This document shows, piece by piece, positions 1-7,440 of a stretch of DNA of 54,315 bases. The notes under the pieces were generated by a model. That model was not told the DNA's origin. It made no database searches and saw only the letters and a list, made by a program, of their open reading frames with translations. The stretch comes from Muribaculaceae bacterium (GTDB lineage Bacteria; Bacteroidota; Bacteroidia; Bacteroidales; Muribaculaceae). The DNA lies in assembly GCA_022509225.1 (NCBI GenBank), contig JAFLTM010000006.1, positions 1-54,315 on the forward strand, given 5' to 3'. The translations under genes and the position numbers were made by a program. Within the stretch, counting starts at the first letter, position 1, and each line of letters begins with the position of its first letter.

Positions 1-1
1 T

Positions 2-232
2 TACGGGGGGTTTGAGGTGGTTGGAGCGTTGCCGAAATCTTTACCCACATCAAATAATCAGATAACAACGGTTGCCGGAGATATCATGCTTTATCAGGGA
101 AACCAGTTGGTTATTTTTTATGGCTCGAATTCATGGAGTTATACAAGAATCGGAAAAATTGACGAGGCAACGGTTTCTAAAATCAAAGATTTTCTTGGAG
201 AAGGTAATTGCACGGTCACCCTTGGGAAATAA
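2..232 (+). CDS. Cyclophilin-like fold protein, C-terminal part (5' end outside window)
   Basis: The reading frame is open from the left edge (YGGFEVVGALP...) and ends with TAA at 230-232, so only about the last 76 residues are present. The run GDIMLYQGNQLVIFYG followed by SWSYTRIGKI is characteristic of the bacterial cyclophilin-like fold family (small beta-barrel proteins of unproven function, related in fold to peptidyl-prolyl isomerases). A GTG at 17 could be mistaken for a start, but coding similarity continues upstream of it. In related genomes such genes often sit with flavodoxins and exporters, and here an MFS exporter follows 26 bp downstream. The biochemical role is not known. Confidence 0.8.
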   Translation, partial: YGGFEVVGALPKSLPTSNNQITTVAGDIMLYQGNQLVIFYGSNSWSYTRIGKIDEATVSKIKDFLGEGNCTVTLGK

Positions 233-258
233 GAGTGAAAAGAATTTAAAATTTAATT

Positions 259-1662
259 TTGGACAAGGCCGGAGTAAAAATAACGATCCATAAATATATT
301 GCTGTCGTTTCAATATTACTGGTATTGACAATGACAGTTCTTGATGGTACGCTGGTTAATGTTGCATTGCCGATATTGGCCGGTGAATTTCATGTATCGG
401 ATTCAAGTGCAGTTTGGATTGTAACGATTTATCAATTGGTTATAACTACATTGTTGCTCCCCTTGTCTTCAATTGGCGACATTTATAGTTATAAAAGGAA
501 TTATCTTATAGGAATAATTGTTTTCACTTTAGGTTCCTTATTTTGTGCTGTTTCAGGTAATTTCACAATGATAATAATTGCAAGAGCGATCCAGGGAATC
601 GGAGCCGCTTTTGTAATGGGAGTTAACGTGGCGTTACTGAGACTTATATATCCTCCGCAGTTACTTGGAAGAGGGTTAGCCATAAACGCCATGGTAATTT
701 CAATTGCCACTGCAGCCGGTCCGACTCTTGCCGGTGCGATACTCTCAGTTGCCAAATGGAACTGGCTGTTTATTATAAATATACCTATTGGAATTATAGC
801 TTTTTTAATGGGTCTCAAATTCCTTCCACAGAACACCCCCAAATCGTCAAGAACAAAACCTGACTGGTTAGGGGGTCTTGAAAATATAGTGGTTTTCGGA
901 CTTATCTTCTTTTCACTTGGAAATTTTTCGCTTAAAGGAGAATTGGGAGAAAATATCATTATGCTTGTGTGTGGAATAGTGATAGGATATTTCTATATCC
1001 ATCATCTGAAACATAAGGAAAAGCCTATCTTCCCGATTGACCTTTTGAGAATAAAAGTATATTCATTAAGCATTCTGACTTCAACGTGTTCATTCATGGC
1101 ACAGAATATCGCCATGATCGCTATACCGTTCCTTTTCTTGAATGGATATGGTTTCAGTGAAATCACAACAGGACTCTTGATGACACCATGGCCACTTGCC
1201 ACAATGATAGTCTCACCGATAGCAGCACGACTGGTAGAGAATCATAATGCCGGAATTATAGCGGCTATTGGAATGCTGATATACGCCACGGGAGTTGTGA
1301 TGTTGATGATTGTACCTGAAACATCAGGTGTATCAGAATGGAACATAGCCTGGAGAATGGCCTTGTGTGGAATCGGGTTCGGATTCTTCCAGACTCCCAA
1401 CAACATTGTGATGATTAAATCCACACCGATAGAAAGGTCAGGAGCTGCAGGAGGAATGCAAAGTACCGCAAGGCTTTCGGGCCAAACCCTTGGAGCCACG
1501 GCTGTAACTATTGTCTTTGCCTTTGCATCCAAACCGACAGATGCAGGTTCTCTATCCAATGGAGCTCCAGGAGTGCATATCGCATTGATAGTGGCAATTT
1601 GTTTTGCAATAATTGCCGGGATGTTCAGCATAAGCCGGATAAAATCCTTGCCAAAAAATTGA
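259..1662 (+). CDS. MFS drug-efflux transporter, DHA2 (EmrB/QacA-like) type
   Basis: A 467-residue, very hydrophobic protein with the pattern of 14-TM major facilitator exporters. The first helix contains LTMTVLDGTLVNVALP, the DHA2 signature around TM1 (D-x-T-x-V-N-V-A-L-P), followed by a WIVTIYQL second helix and a GDIYSYKRNY loop in the motif A position. Proton-driven export of toxic compounds across the inner membrane is inferred from the family. The start is unusual: the only candidate that preserves TM1 is TTG at 259, because an in-frame stop lies at 247 and the first ATG (330) falls inside TM1. It follows the cyclophilin-like gene by 26 bp and is probably co-transcribed with it. Substrate cannot be told from sequence. 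Confidence 0.88.
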   Translation: MDKAGVKITIHKYIAVVSILLVLTMTVLDGTLVNVALPILAGEFHVSDSSAVWIVTIYQLVITTLLLPLSSIGDIYSYKRNYLIGIIVFTLGSLFCAVSGNFTMIIIARAIQGIGAAFVMGVNVALLRLIYPPQLLGRGLAINAMVISIATAAGPTLAGAILSVAKWNWLFIINIPIGIIAFLMGLKFLPQNTPKSSRTKPDWLGGLENIVVFGLIFFSLGNFSLKGELGENIIMLVCGIVIGYFYIHHLKHKEKPIFPIDLLRIKVYSLSILTSTCSFMAQNIAMIAIPFLFLNGYGFSEITTGLLMTPWPLATMIVSPIAARLVENHNAGIIAAIGMLIYATGVVMLMIVPETSGVSEWNIAWRMALCGIGFGFFQTPNNIVMIKSTPIERSGAAGGMQSTARLSGQTLGATAVTIVFAFASKPTDAGSLSNGAPGVHIALIVAICFAIIAGMFSISRIKSLPKN

Positions 1663-2128
1663 TTTGAGGGTTAGGACAACATAACTTTGAGCCTTATAAC
1701 AACGAGGTGCATTAGTGTATAAAGTAATTTTGAATCCTGTAACCAATTACGGCAGTATTTTTATGTGGTATTTGTATTGGTGACAAGCATTTGCGAACTT
1801 TTGACATGTATCCTGCTGATTGATAAAAACGGATGGCCGGGTGCATCAAAAAAAGTGATCCGACCCATCCAATATTTTGGACTACTTTTGGTTGTCGGAG
1901 GAATTATGATTTTAAGATTGACATAAAAATCTTATCCTGTCAAAAAAATACAGAAGATAAAAAAACCGTATTTTTTGGGTTTTTCATTCGTTGTTACACT
2001 ATTCTATGGCATTATCTCGGTTATGCTATGCAAAGCTCGGGTCATAATATTTCAAATTTTTATATAAATTTGTAGAAACACTCTGTAACAGGATAATACC
2101 ATCAAAAATTTAGTAAAAAGTAACTTTT
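1663..2128 (+). other. Gene-free stretch with a hairpin and a possible promoter
   Basis: No convincing gene is visible. An 80-codon open frame at 1833-2075 has no recognisable motif and is probably chance. At 1831-1870 GGATGG and CCATCC flank a broken stem (CGG/CCG, ATCA/TGAT) around an A-rich loop; there is no U-run after it, so it is not a standard terminator. TAAATTTG at 2065-2072 fits the Bacteroidota -7 element and would put the start of the GH16 mRNA about 50 nt upstream of its ATG, but no good -33 TTTG is seen at the right distance. Confidence 0.45.
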
Positions 2129-3115
2129 ATGAAACCACAAAAAAGAACAAGAATATTTCTGGATGCTTTTCTTTCAATAGTATTGTCGTTGTTCATGATG
2201 ACGGCATGTTCCTCCGGGTCAGGAAGCATGGGAGATGGAGACGATGAGGGTGGAGAATCTTCCGGTTCAACAGCCGGGACCGTTCCCGAAAACACTGATT
2301 CCGGGAAAAACAACAATTCCGAGCCCGACAACATTAATCCCGGCGACACCGACAGCGATTCCGGCGATACCGATTCCGGTGACAGTGATTCTGGTTGGAC
2401 CCTCGTATTTGAAGACAATTTTGAAGGATCCGATTCCACACCTAATACCGATTATTGGTCACTTGCACAAAAGGGCGACGATACATGGAACAGGTATATG
2501 TCGGAATCTTATGACCAGGCTTATCAAAAAGATGGATACCTTTACCTTTTCGGAATGTTGAGTGACGGTGATGAATATCTGACAGGGGGAATTGAAACAA
2601 GAGAGAAATTTGATTTTACTTACGGCCAGGTGAAATGCAGAGCCCGTTTCCTGAGGCAACCCCAAGGCAATCACACGGGAATTTGGATGATGCCTGAGCC
2701 CCCCGCAGAGAAATGGCCCAAGTCCGGCGAAATTGATATCATGGAGCACCTCGACGACCAAAAACTCGTTTATGAAACCGTACATTTCTGGGATGAATCC
2801 ACCGGTGAAGATTCTTCTAAAGACGCTACGGCAGAAATAGATAATGAAGAATTCAATGTCTATGGGGTGGTTTGGAATAAAAACAAGGTGTCTTTCACTG
2901 TTAACGGCGAAGTTAAGTTCACTTACAATAACGATGATCCCGATAGTGAAGACTTCTCATATCAATATCCTTTTACAAAGCCGTTTTATCTGATTTTAAG
3001 TCAGTCGTTGGGAGGTAAAGGCACATGGGAAGGTGTGATAGATGATGATGAGTTGCCTGCAATTTTCCAAATAGACTGGATCAAGGTGTGGCAAAGAGAG
3101 TCGCAAGAAGATTGA
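2129..3115 (+). CDS. GH16 family glycoside hydrolase, lipoprotein
   Basis: A 328-residue protein. The N-terminus is a lipoprotein signal peptide with a hydrophobic core at residues 9-24 and Cys27 in MMTAC, so it should be lipid-anchored, probably at the outer membrane. Residues 28-90 are a low-complexity Ser/Gly/Asp/Asn linker with GDTDS/GDSDS repeats. The catalytic domain (about 91-325) contains the GH16 clan-B motif EIDIME at 201-206, with Glu201 as nucleophile, Asp203 and Glu206 as acid/base. The EIDIME form without the kappa-carrageenase-type insertion suggests an endo-beta-1,3 or 1,3-1,4-glucanase (laminarinase/lichenase), but GH16 also includes agarases and porphyranases, so the substrate is inferred only. 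No SusC/SusD pair is adjacent. Confidence 0.88.
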   Translation: MKPQKRTRIFLDAFLSIVLSLFMMTACSSGSGSMGDGDDEGGESSGSTAGTVPENTDSGKNNNSEPDNINPGDTDSDSGDTDSGDSDSGWTLVFEDNFEGSDSTPNTDYWSLAQKGDDTWNRYMSESYDQAYQKDGYLYLFGMLSDGDEYLTGGIETREKFDFTYGQVKCRARFLRQPQGNHTGIWMMPEPPAEKWPKSGEIDIMEHLDDQKLVYETVHFWDESTGEDSSKDATAEIDNEEFNVYGVVWNKNKVSFTVNGEVKFTYNNDDPDSEDFSYQYPFTKPFYLILSQSLGGKGTWEGVIDDDELPAIFQIDWIKVWQRESQED

Positions 3116-3170
3116 TGGAAAACTGAATACTTATTCAGCATTGGTTTAATGTAGTTTTGATAGAAATTTT

Positions 3171-3205
3171 TTGTGACAATCGTAACGATATATTATGTAT
3201 ATTTG
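3171..3205 (+). promoter_or_regulatory. Possible Bacteroidota-type promoter of fucO
   Basis: TATATTTG at 3198-3205 matches TAnnTTTG exactly and lies 22 bp before the ATG. A poor -33 candidate (TTGTG at 3171-3175) lies about 22 bp further upstream, slightly too far for the usual 19-21 bp. Confidence 0.45.
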
Positions 3206-3227
3206 TGAGAATTAAAATTTAATAATC

Positions 3228-4382
3228 ATGATAAACAGATTTATTTTAAACGAGGTTTCATATTTCGGGCCCGGTGCGAGAAAAGAATTGCCGGAAGTCG
3301 TTAATCGTCTGAATGGCAAGAAAGCTTTAATAGTCACCGATAAAGGACTAATACAATTCGGTGTCGCGGAAAAAGTTACCAAAGTGCTTGATGAGGCTAA
3401 TATTCCCTATGAAATCTTTAGCGAGGTTAAACCCAATCCCACGGTAAGTAATGTTAAGGCAGGGATTGACGCTTATAAAAAGTCTAATGCAGATCTTATA
3501 ATAGCCATTGGCGGTGGTTCAGCAATTGACACTGCTAAAGGAATCGGCATCGTGATTAATAACCCTGAATTTTCTGATATCATTTCTTTGGAAGGTTGTG
3601 CACCCACAAAACATAAAAGTGTGCCTATCGTTGCTTTGCCCACAACTGCCGGTACAGCAGCTGAAACCACAATCAACTATGTCATCATTGATGAAGATAA
3701 GAAAAAGAAAATGGTTTGTGTCGATCCAAACGACATCCCTGCTGTCGCAATTATCGATGCAGAACTGATGTATAGCCTCCCGAAAAGTCTCACAGCTGCA
3801 ACAGGTATGGATGCTTTGACTCATGCGATTGAAGGTTATGTCACCAAAGGTGCATGGGAAATGTCAGACATGTTTGAGATCGAGGCTATAAGAATGATCA
3901 ATAAATATTTACGCACCGCTGTGAACGAACCTTCAAATCCCGAAGGTCGTAACGGCATGGCAATCGCTCAATATATAGCCGGAATGGCGTTTTCAAATGT
4001 GGGATTAGGACTCGTGCACGGTATGGCGCACCCGATGGGCTCCTTGTTTGATATCCCTCATGGCGTGGCTAATGCTCTATTATTGCCGACAGTCATGGAA
4101 TTCAACAATCCTTATTGCCTTGATAAATTCCCGAAAGTGGCTGAGGCTATGGGAGTCGATATTTCCGGAATGACAAAAGAAGAGGCTTCTCAGGCTGCAT
4201 GCGATGCGGTTAAGGCTCTTGCAATTGAAGTGGGAATACCCCAGCATCTAAGTGAACTCGGAATTAAGGAATCAGACATTCCGGAACTGGCACAACAAGC
4301 TTTAAATGATGTTTGCACACCCGGTAATCCGAGACCGGTGACTCATGAAGAGATAATTGAACTTTATAAGAAAGTTCTTTAA
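3228..4382 (+). CDS. fucO: Lactaldehyde reductase / iron-containing alcohol dehydrogenase
   Basis: A 384-residue group III alcohol dehydrogenase that closely resembles FucO (L-1,2-propanediol oxidoreductase), which reduces L-lactaldehyde to propane-1,2-diol with NADH during anaerobic fucose or rhamnose breakdown. The nucleotide-binding motif GGGSAIDTAK begins at residue 95. The expected metal ligands are all present: Asp195 and His199 in MDALTHAIE, His264 in LVHGMAH and His278 in DIPHG. Length and start (ATG at 3228) fit the family. It stands alone, with its own terminator at 4396-4440; no fucose isomerase or kinase is nearby, so fucose use is inferred from the enzyme alone. Other short-chain diol or aldehyde substrates are possible. 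Confidence 0.92.
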   Translation: MINRFILNEVSYFGPGARKELPEVVNRLNGKKALIVTDKGLIQFGVAEKVTKVLDEANIPYEIFSEVKPNPTVSNVKAGIDAYKKSNADLIIAIGGGSAIDTAKGIGIVINNPEFSDIISLEGCAPTKHKSVPIVALPTTAGTAAETTINYVIIDEDKKKKMVCVDPNDIPAVAIIDAELMYSLPKSLTAATGMDALTHAIEGYVTKGAWEMSDMFEIEAIRMINKYLRTAVNEPSNPEGRNGMAIAQYIAGMAFSNVGLGLVHGMAHPMGSLFDIPHGVANALLLPTVMEFNNPYCLDKFPKVAEAMGVDISGMTKEEASQAACDAVKALAIEVGIPQHLSELGIKESDIPELAQQALNDVCTPGNPRPVTHEEIIELYKKVL

Positions 4383-4395
4383 ATCAACAAATAAA

Positions 4396-4440
4396 AGAGG
4401 AGAGGGGGTCTAATTTTTGTATTTAGACTCCCTCTCTTTA
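4396..4440 (+). terminator. Rho-independent terminator after fucO
   Basis: A long stem, GAGAGGGGGTCTAA pairing with TTTAGACTCCCTCTC across a short T-rich loop, begins 14 bp after the fucO stop and ends in TTTA. It may work in both directions. Confidence 0.75.
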
Positions 4441-4479
4441 TCCCTTCACTCTCTGTAATAGTGGGGAACATATCATTAA

Positions 4480-4773
4480 CTATCCAAATGTTTCCTCTTT
4501 GCATTCCGTCTCTTTATTAAAGAACTCTCTGCCACGAGACAATAACTGTTCCCATGTCAAGAGTGTATCATTTTTAAGCAAATTGAGGGTGTCTAACCCG
4601 ACGTTTAATTGTATATAAAGCGGATGTATCCTTTTATCCAAATCATTTGCCATCGCCAAGGCATTTTAATGAAGTTGTTGTTGTGATAATGGAGTATCAA
4701 TTGCTTTATTGGCTTCATTGTGAAAGGTAGATTCATCCTCTTTTAATAATGAATAGAGAAAAAAGAACAGTGA
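4480..4773 (-). pseudogene. Relict of an unknown gene with an internal TAA
   Basis: Reading the minus strand directly after the stop of the ATPase gene, the same frame stays open from 4773 to 4480 except for one TAA at 4666-4668. The first part reads ...LLKEDESTFHNEANKAID..., the second starts NALAMANDLDKRIHPLY and ends ...KEETFG. Composition looks protein-like on both sides of the stop, mixed charged and hydrophobic, and an ATG at 4653 would give a free-standing 57-residue product from the second part. I recognise no family. It could be a decayed gene, a small real gene (4480-4653), or chance; the shared frame with the ATPase may be accidental. Confidence 0.35.
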
Positions 4774-5985
4774 TTATAAATCTTCCGACATAAGAAATCG
4801 TCTTAATGAAACGTGTTTTATACCATCATGGTCACGAATAAAATCTTCTGGATTCATAGAAACCACATACTTTGGATAATTATCTTTTATTTTCAAAAGA
4901 TTCCCGAATTCACGCAACATAGTGTTTTCATTGGTGATTAAATATGCAACCTGAATATATATTGTTTTCCCATTCTTTTCAACAACAAAATCAATTTCAC
5001 CATTTGGAATTGAACCAATTTTCACATTGAATCCAAGATTCTTTAAATGCAGATATACAACATTCTCCATTCGTTTTTCAATGTCACCTTCCCATCTCTT
5101 TCTTATGAGGATATTTCTTAGTCCTAAATCTTCAAAGAAAAATTTATCATTTGATTCTAAAAGTTTTCTTCCATGAATATCATATCGTGCCACTTTATTA
5201 ATAATATAGGCATTAGAGGCTGATTTAAGATAATTTATAACTGAAAGGGTAGTAATATCTATCTTTTGTGATTTTAAATATTTTGAAATGGAACTTCCAG
5301 ATACCAATTGCCCGACATTATCGCTGACAAAAGCCAATAGATTCTCAAATAAAGTTATATTTCTTATTCCTTCCCTTTCTACCACATCTTTAAGAACAAT
5401 CGTATTAAAAATGTTCTGCAGGTATTCCCAAATCAAATCTACATTATCCAACCCTAATCTATAAAGATGAGGCATCCCTCCAAATGTCAGAAATTTTTCT
5501 AAACTTTCAGAAGAATCAATTAGATTATGGAATTCCAGAAACTCCTGATATGATAGACTGTGCACATGGATATCTATATATCTGCCACCTAAGTATGTGG
5601 AAAGTTCTGATGAAAGCATTTTGGCGTTACTCCCCGTTATTATAATCTGACATTCCTCTTCAGCATTAAGGCTTCTTAAAGTGTTTTCAAATCCTTTTAT
5701 ATCTTGAACTTCATCTATCAACAGATAATTTTCTAAACTGTGTTTTATCTTATCGGAAAGATAATCATCAAGGTCGGCATCTGTCTTAATGTTATAGTAC
5801 TCTTTGCGTTCTTTATTTATAAAAATGATATTTGCCCTAGGATTATCTGTCGAAATTATTCTGCTAAAATCGCGTAAGATATAGCTTTTCCCAACTCTTC
5901 TTTGTCCTGTTAACGCTATAATCATTCCTTTATTCAGGAATTGAATTATCTTATCCGTGTATTTTGGTCTTGGTATAATTTTCAT
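4774..5985 (-). CDS. AAA-type ATPase with DUF4143 / nuclease-like C-terminal domain
   Basis: A 403-residue member of the widespread prokaryotic ATPase family (AAA_14 plus DUF4143). Walker A is GQRRVGKS at 27-34, Walker B is YLLIDEVQD with Asp91-Glu92, and a sensor-1 like ITGSN follows. The middle holds a winged-helix-like region (ISKYLKSQKIDITT...), and the C-terminus has GEIDFVVEKNGK then YIQVAY, the PD-(D/E)xK-like core typical of DUF4143. Cellular role of this family is unresolved; mobile-element or defence links have been proposed but nothing here proves one. It is the only intact gene in an AT-rich patch with decayed neighbours. The ATG start is 4 nt after a perfect -7 box, so the mRNA may be leaderless. 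Two palindromes sit upstream. Confidence 0.88.
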   Translation of the reverse strand: MKIIPRPKYTDKIIQFLNKGMIIALTGQRRVGKSYILRDFSRIISTDNPRANIIFINKERKEYYNIKTDADLDDYLSDKIKHSLENYLLIDEVQDIKGFENTLRSLNAEEECQIIITGSNAKMLSSELSTYLGGRYIDIHVHSLSYQEFLEFHNLIDSSESLEKFLTFGGMPHLYRLGLDNVDLIWEYLQNIFNTIVLKDVVEREGIRNITLFENLLAFVSDNVGQLVSGSSISKYLKSQKIDITTLSVINYLKSASNAYIINKVARYDIHGRKLLESNDKFFFEDLGLRNILIRKRWEGDIEKRMENVVYLHLKNLGFNVKIGSIPNGEIDFVVEKNGKTIYIQVAYLITNENTMLREFGNLLKIKDNYPKYVVSMNPEDFIRDHDGIKHVSLRRFLMSEDL

Positions 5986-5989
5986 ATGG

Positions 5990-6021
5990 CAAAATTAATA
6001 AATTTCATTAATTATACCAAA
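5990..6021 (-). promoter_or_regulatory. Promoter of the ATPase gene, apparently giving a leaderless mRNA
   Basis: On the minus strand TTTG (6021-6018), a 20-bp spacer and TAATTTTG (5997-5990) match the Bacteroidota consensus at both elements. The ATG follows after only CCAT. With the usual distance between the -7 box and the start of transcription, the first base of the RNA would be at or next to the start codon. Confidence 0.7.
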
Positions 6022-6067
6022 TGAAATATTGTAAATAGAAATTTTATTAATTATAGCAAATAAAAAT
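6002..6067 (+). repeat. Two copies of a palindromic, operator-like element
   Basis: Copy 1 (6002-6027) is ATTTCATT, 10 nt, AATGAAAT. Copy 2 (6041-6066) is ATTTTATT, 10 nt, AATAAAAA. The 10-nt centres differ at one base (AATTATACCA and AATTATAGCA). The copies are 39 bp apart. Copy 1 overlaps the spacer and the -33 element of the ATPase promoter, which suggests a repressor or regulator binding site; the regulator is unknown. Confidence 0.6.
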
Positions 6068-6117
6068 TGTTTTGTTTGATTTTTAGTTATTATGGGTTGA
6101 ATGGTAAATGAATTTAT

Positions 6118-6562
6118 TTAGAGAGGGAGTTCCTCTTTCTCATTATCTATTATTTCTTTGAATTTACCAGTCGGCTCGGGTTTGTCATCACTCTTATTCC
6201 AAAATGCCTTAAAAATATCTTGTGGTTTGAAATTCTGCACCACACTGTTTTCATCCTTCTCATAACTTGATAACAGTGAATCAACCTCCTCTCTTTTAAC
6301 TATATCAAGACCCATGAAATGTCTTCCCCAAATTGTTTCCTTTACTGCAAATTCCAATTTGATCACATCTTCAAAGTCGGGCTTATCACTCAATTTTATT
6401 CCGATTGCATTTATAAAATATTTCCTAATGGGGCATATACAAATTTTTTCCATCCCAAACATCACTACAATCGGGACAGCCCTCTTTCCATTCATACATC
6501 CAGTCTTTTCGGAACATGACAGGAATAAGACCGTTATTGATAGCCCTTATGGTTTCCACCAC
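6118..6562 (-). pseudogene. Unknown gene broken by a +1 frameshift in a C4 run
   Basis: The first part, from GTG at 6562 with an AGGAGG Shine-Dalgarno just upstream, reads VETIRAINNGLIPVMFRKDW, then a CPDC motif and WDGKNLYMP, and stops at TAG. The second part, in the next frame, reads RKYFINAIGIKLSDKPDFED and runs to 6118, ending EKEELPL. Removing one C from the CCCC run (plus-strand GGGG at 6430-6433) joins them as ...GKNLYMPIRKYFINAIG..., giving about 147 residues. An ATG at 6495 opens a 125-residue frame, but its first 20 residues are the wrong-frame reading of the CPDC region. I recognise no family. It is a frameshifted gene, a phase-variable one, or carries a sequencing error. Confidence 0.5.
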
Positions 6563-6915
6563 CTTTCCTCCTACATGGATTTGATTTCATGTTGATAGAA
6601 TTAGTTGCTGACAAAATTATGGATAACTTATCTAATTCCGCTCATCCACTTCATCCATTTATCATTTCTAATAAACCACCGGGCCTTTTAACCGGAGAAT
6701 ACATCTCCGGATTCCTAAGGCCACTATAGATGACCCAACAATGCCTCCTATAAGCTCCTTCTTATCCCTTTCACATGAAATTATTTTTTCGATTAATCTT
6801 TTTTTAAGGATGGTTGTTATAACATTGAATAAAAGACATTCAAGGATTAAAAACTTTTAAAATCTTCTTATTCACTTTTTAAAATTGAATTATTAACAAT
6901 TAAAAAAATAAAATT
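6563..6915. other. Gene-poor stretch with an inverted repeat and a startless open frame
   Basis: AT-rich sequence between the frameshifted gene and the next plus-strand gene. On the minus strand 6857-6668 is open and reads, in its second half, LIEKIISCERDKKELIGG then IVGSSIVALGIRR, but has no ATG, GTG or TTG in a sensible place and may be a remnant. A perfect inverted repeat, CCGGAGA (6692-6698) and TCTCCGG (6704-6710), lies inside it with no U-run on either side. Nothing else was recognised. Confidence 0.4.
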
Positions 6916-7350
6916 ATGAAACAGAAAATTTCTTACAGTTCGATTGTATCAGGTTTATCAATCGCTTATTTTGTAGCATTTGTTGCTATTTTCGTATTGT
7001 TCTGGGTTTTTATAAATAAGCCTTACGACAATGTCTTCTTTTGGATTTTAGTTGGTTTATTCTGCCTTGGTATTCTATGGATATTCTGCTCCATACCTTA
7101 TTCTGTTGACTTAGACGATGATTATGTGGGCGAAAAAAGCACATTTAGCAATCGTAAATATAGGTATAATGATATTGCATCTGCAAAAGTTGCCGATAAA
7201 GATGCGTATGATGCCGCCGACAGAAGGATTCATTTCCATGGTAAATACAAATACCCCGTCTTGATTACATTAAAGAATGGAGAACAATATATAATCGGAA
7301 GTGAAAATCCTGAAAAACTGGTTGAGGATATCAACAATCGGATCGCTTGA
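6916..7350 (+). CDS. Small membrane protein with two TM helices and a PH-like tail
   Basis: A 144-residue protein of unknown function. Residues 14-34 and 40-62 form two strongly hydrophobic helices. The soluble part (about 65-144) begins SVDLDDDYV and continues with NRKYRYNDIASAKV and a short strand-rich end YPVLITLKNGEQYIIGSENP followed by a helix. This two-helix plus beta-rich tail layout resembles bacterial PH-domain membrane proteins; that assignment is tentative and based on the shape alone. The gene is monocistronic: a clean terminator follows 25 bp after the stop, and the upstream region is AT-rich without a clear promoter. Confidence 0.75.
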   Translation: MKQKISYSSIVSGLSIAYFVAFVAIFVLFWVFINKPYDNVFFWILVGLFCLGILWIFCSIPYSVDLDDDYVGEKSTFSNRKYRYNDIASAKVADKDAYDAADRRIHFHGKYKYPVLITLKNGEQYIIGSENPEKLVEDINNRIA

Positions 7351-7374
7351 TAAATTAATTTACTTATATTGAAA

Positions 7375-7405
7375 AATCCACCTCACAAACGGGGTGGATT
7401 TTTTA
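7375..7405 (+). terminator. Rho-independent terminator
   Basis: AAATCCACC (7375-7383) pairs with GGTGGATTT (7393-7401) around a nine-base loop and is followed by T residues. It closes the small membrane protein gene and lies ahead of the convergent glycosyltransferase gene. Confidence 0.85.
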
Positions 7406-7440
7406 ATCACAAAAATGCTTGATATAATCTTACGGGATAG

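Noticed and set aside
501-959. 152-codon minus-strand open frame
   Set aside because: Antisense to the MFS exporter coding region, with proline- and isoleucine-rich nonsense composition.
1833-2075. 80-codon plus-strand open frame
   Set aside because: No recognisable motif, biased AT-rich composition, no promoter or ribosome site, and it overlaps a hairpin.
2341-2395. Short repeats as a CRISPR array
   Set aside because: They are in-frame codons of the Asp/Ser linker with no unique spacers.
6118-6495. 125-residue protein from ATG 6495 as a complete gene
   Set aside because: Its first 20 residues are the out-of-frame reading of a better conserved-looking CPDC segment; the frameshift model explains both parts.
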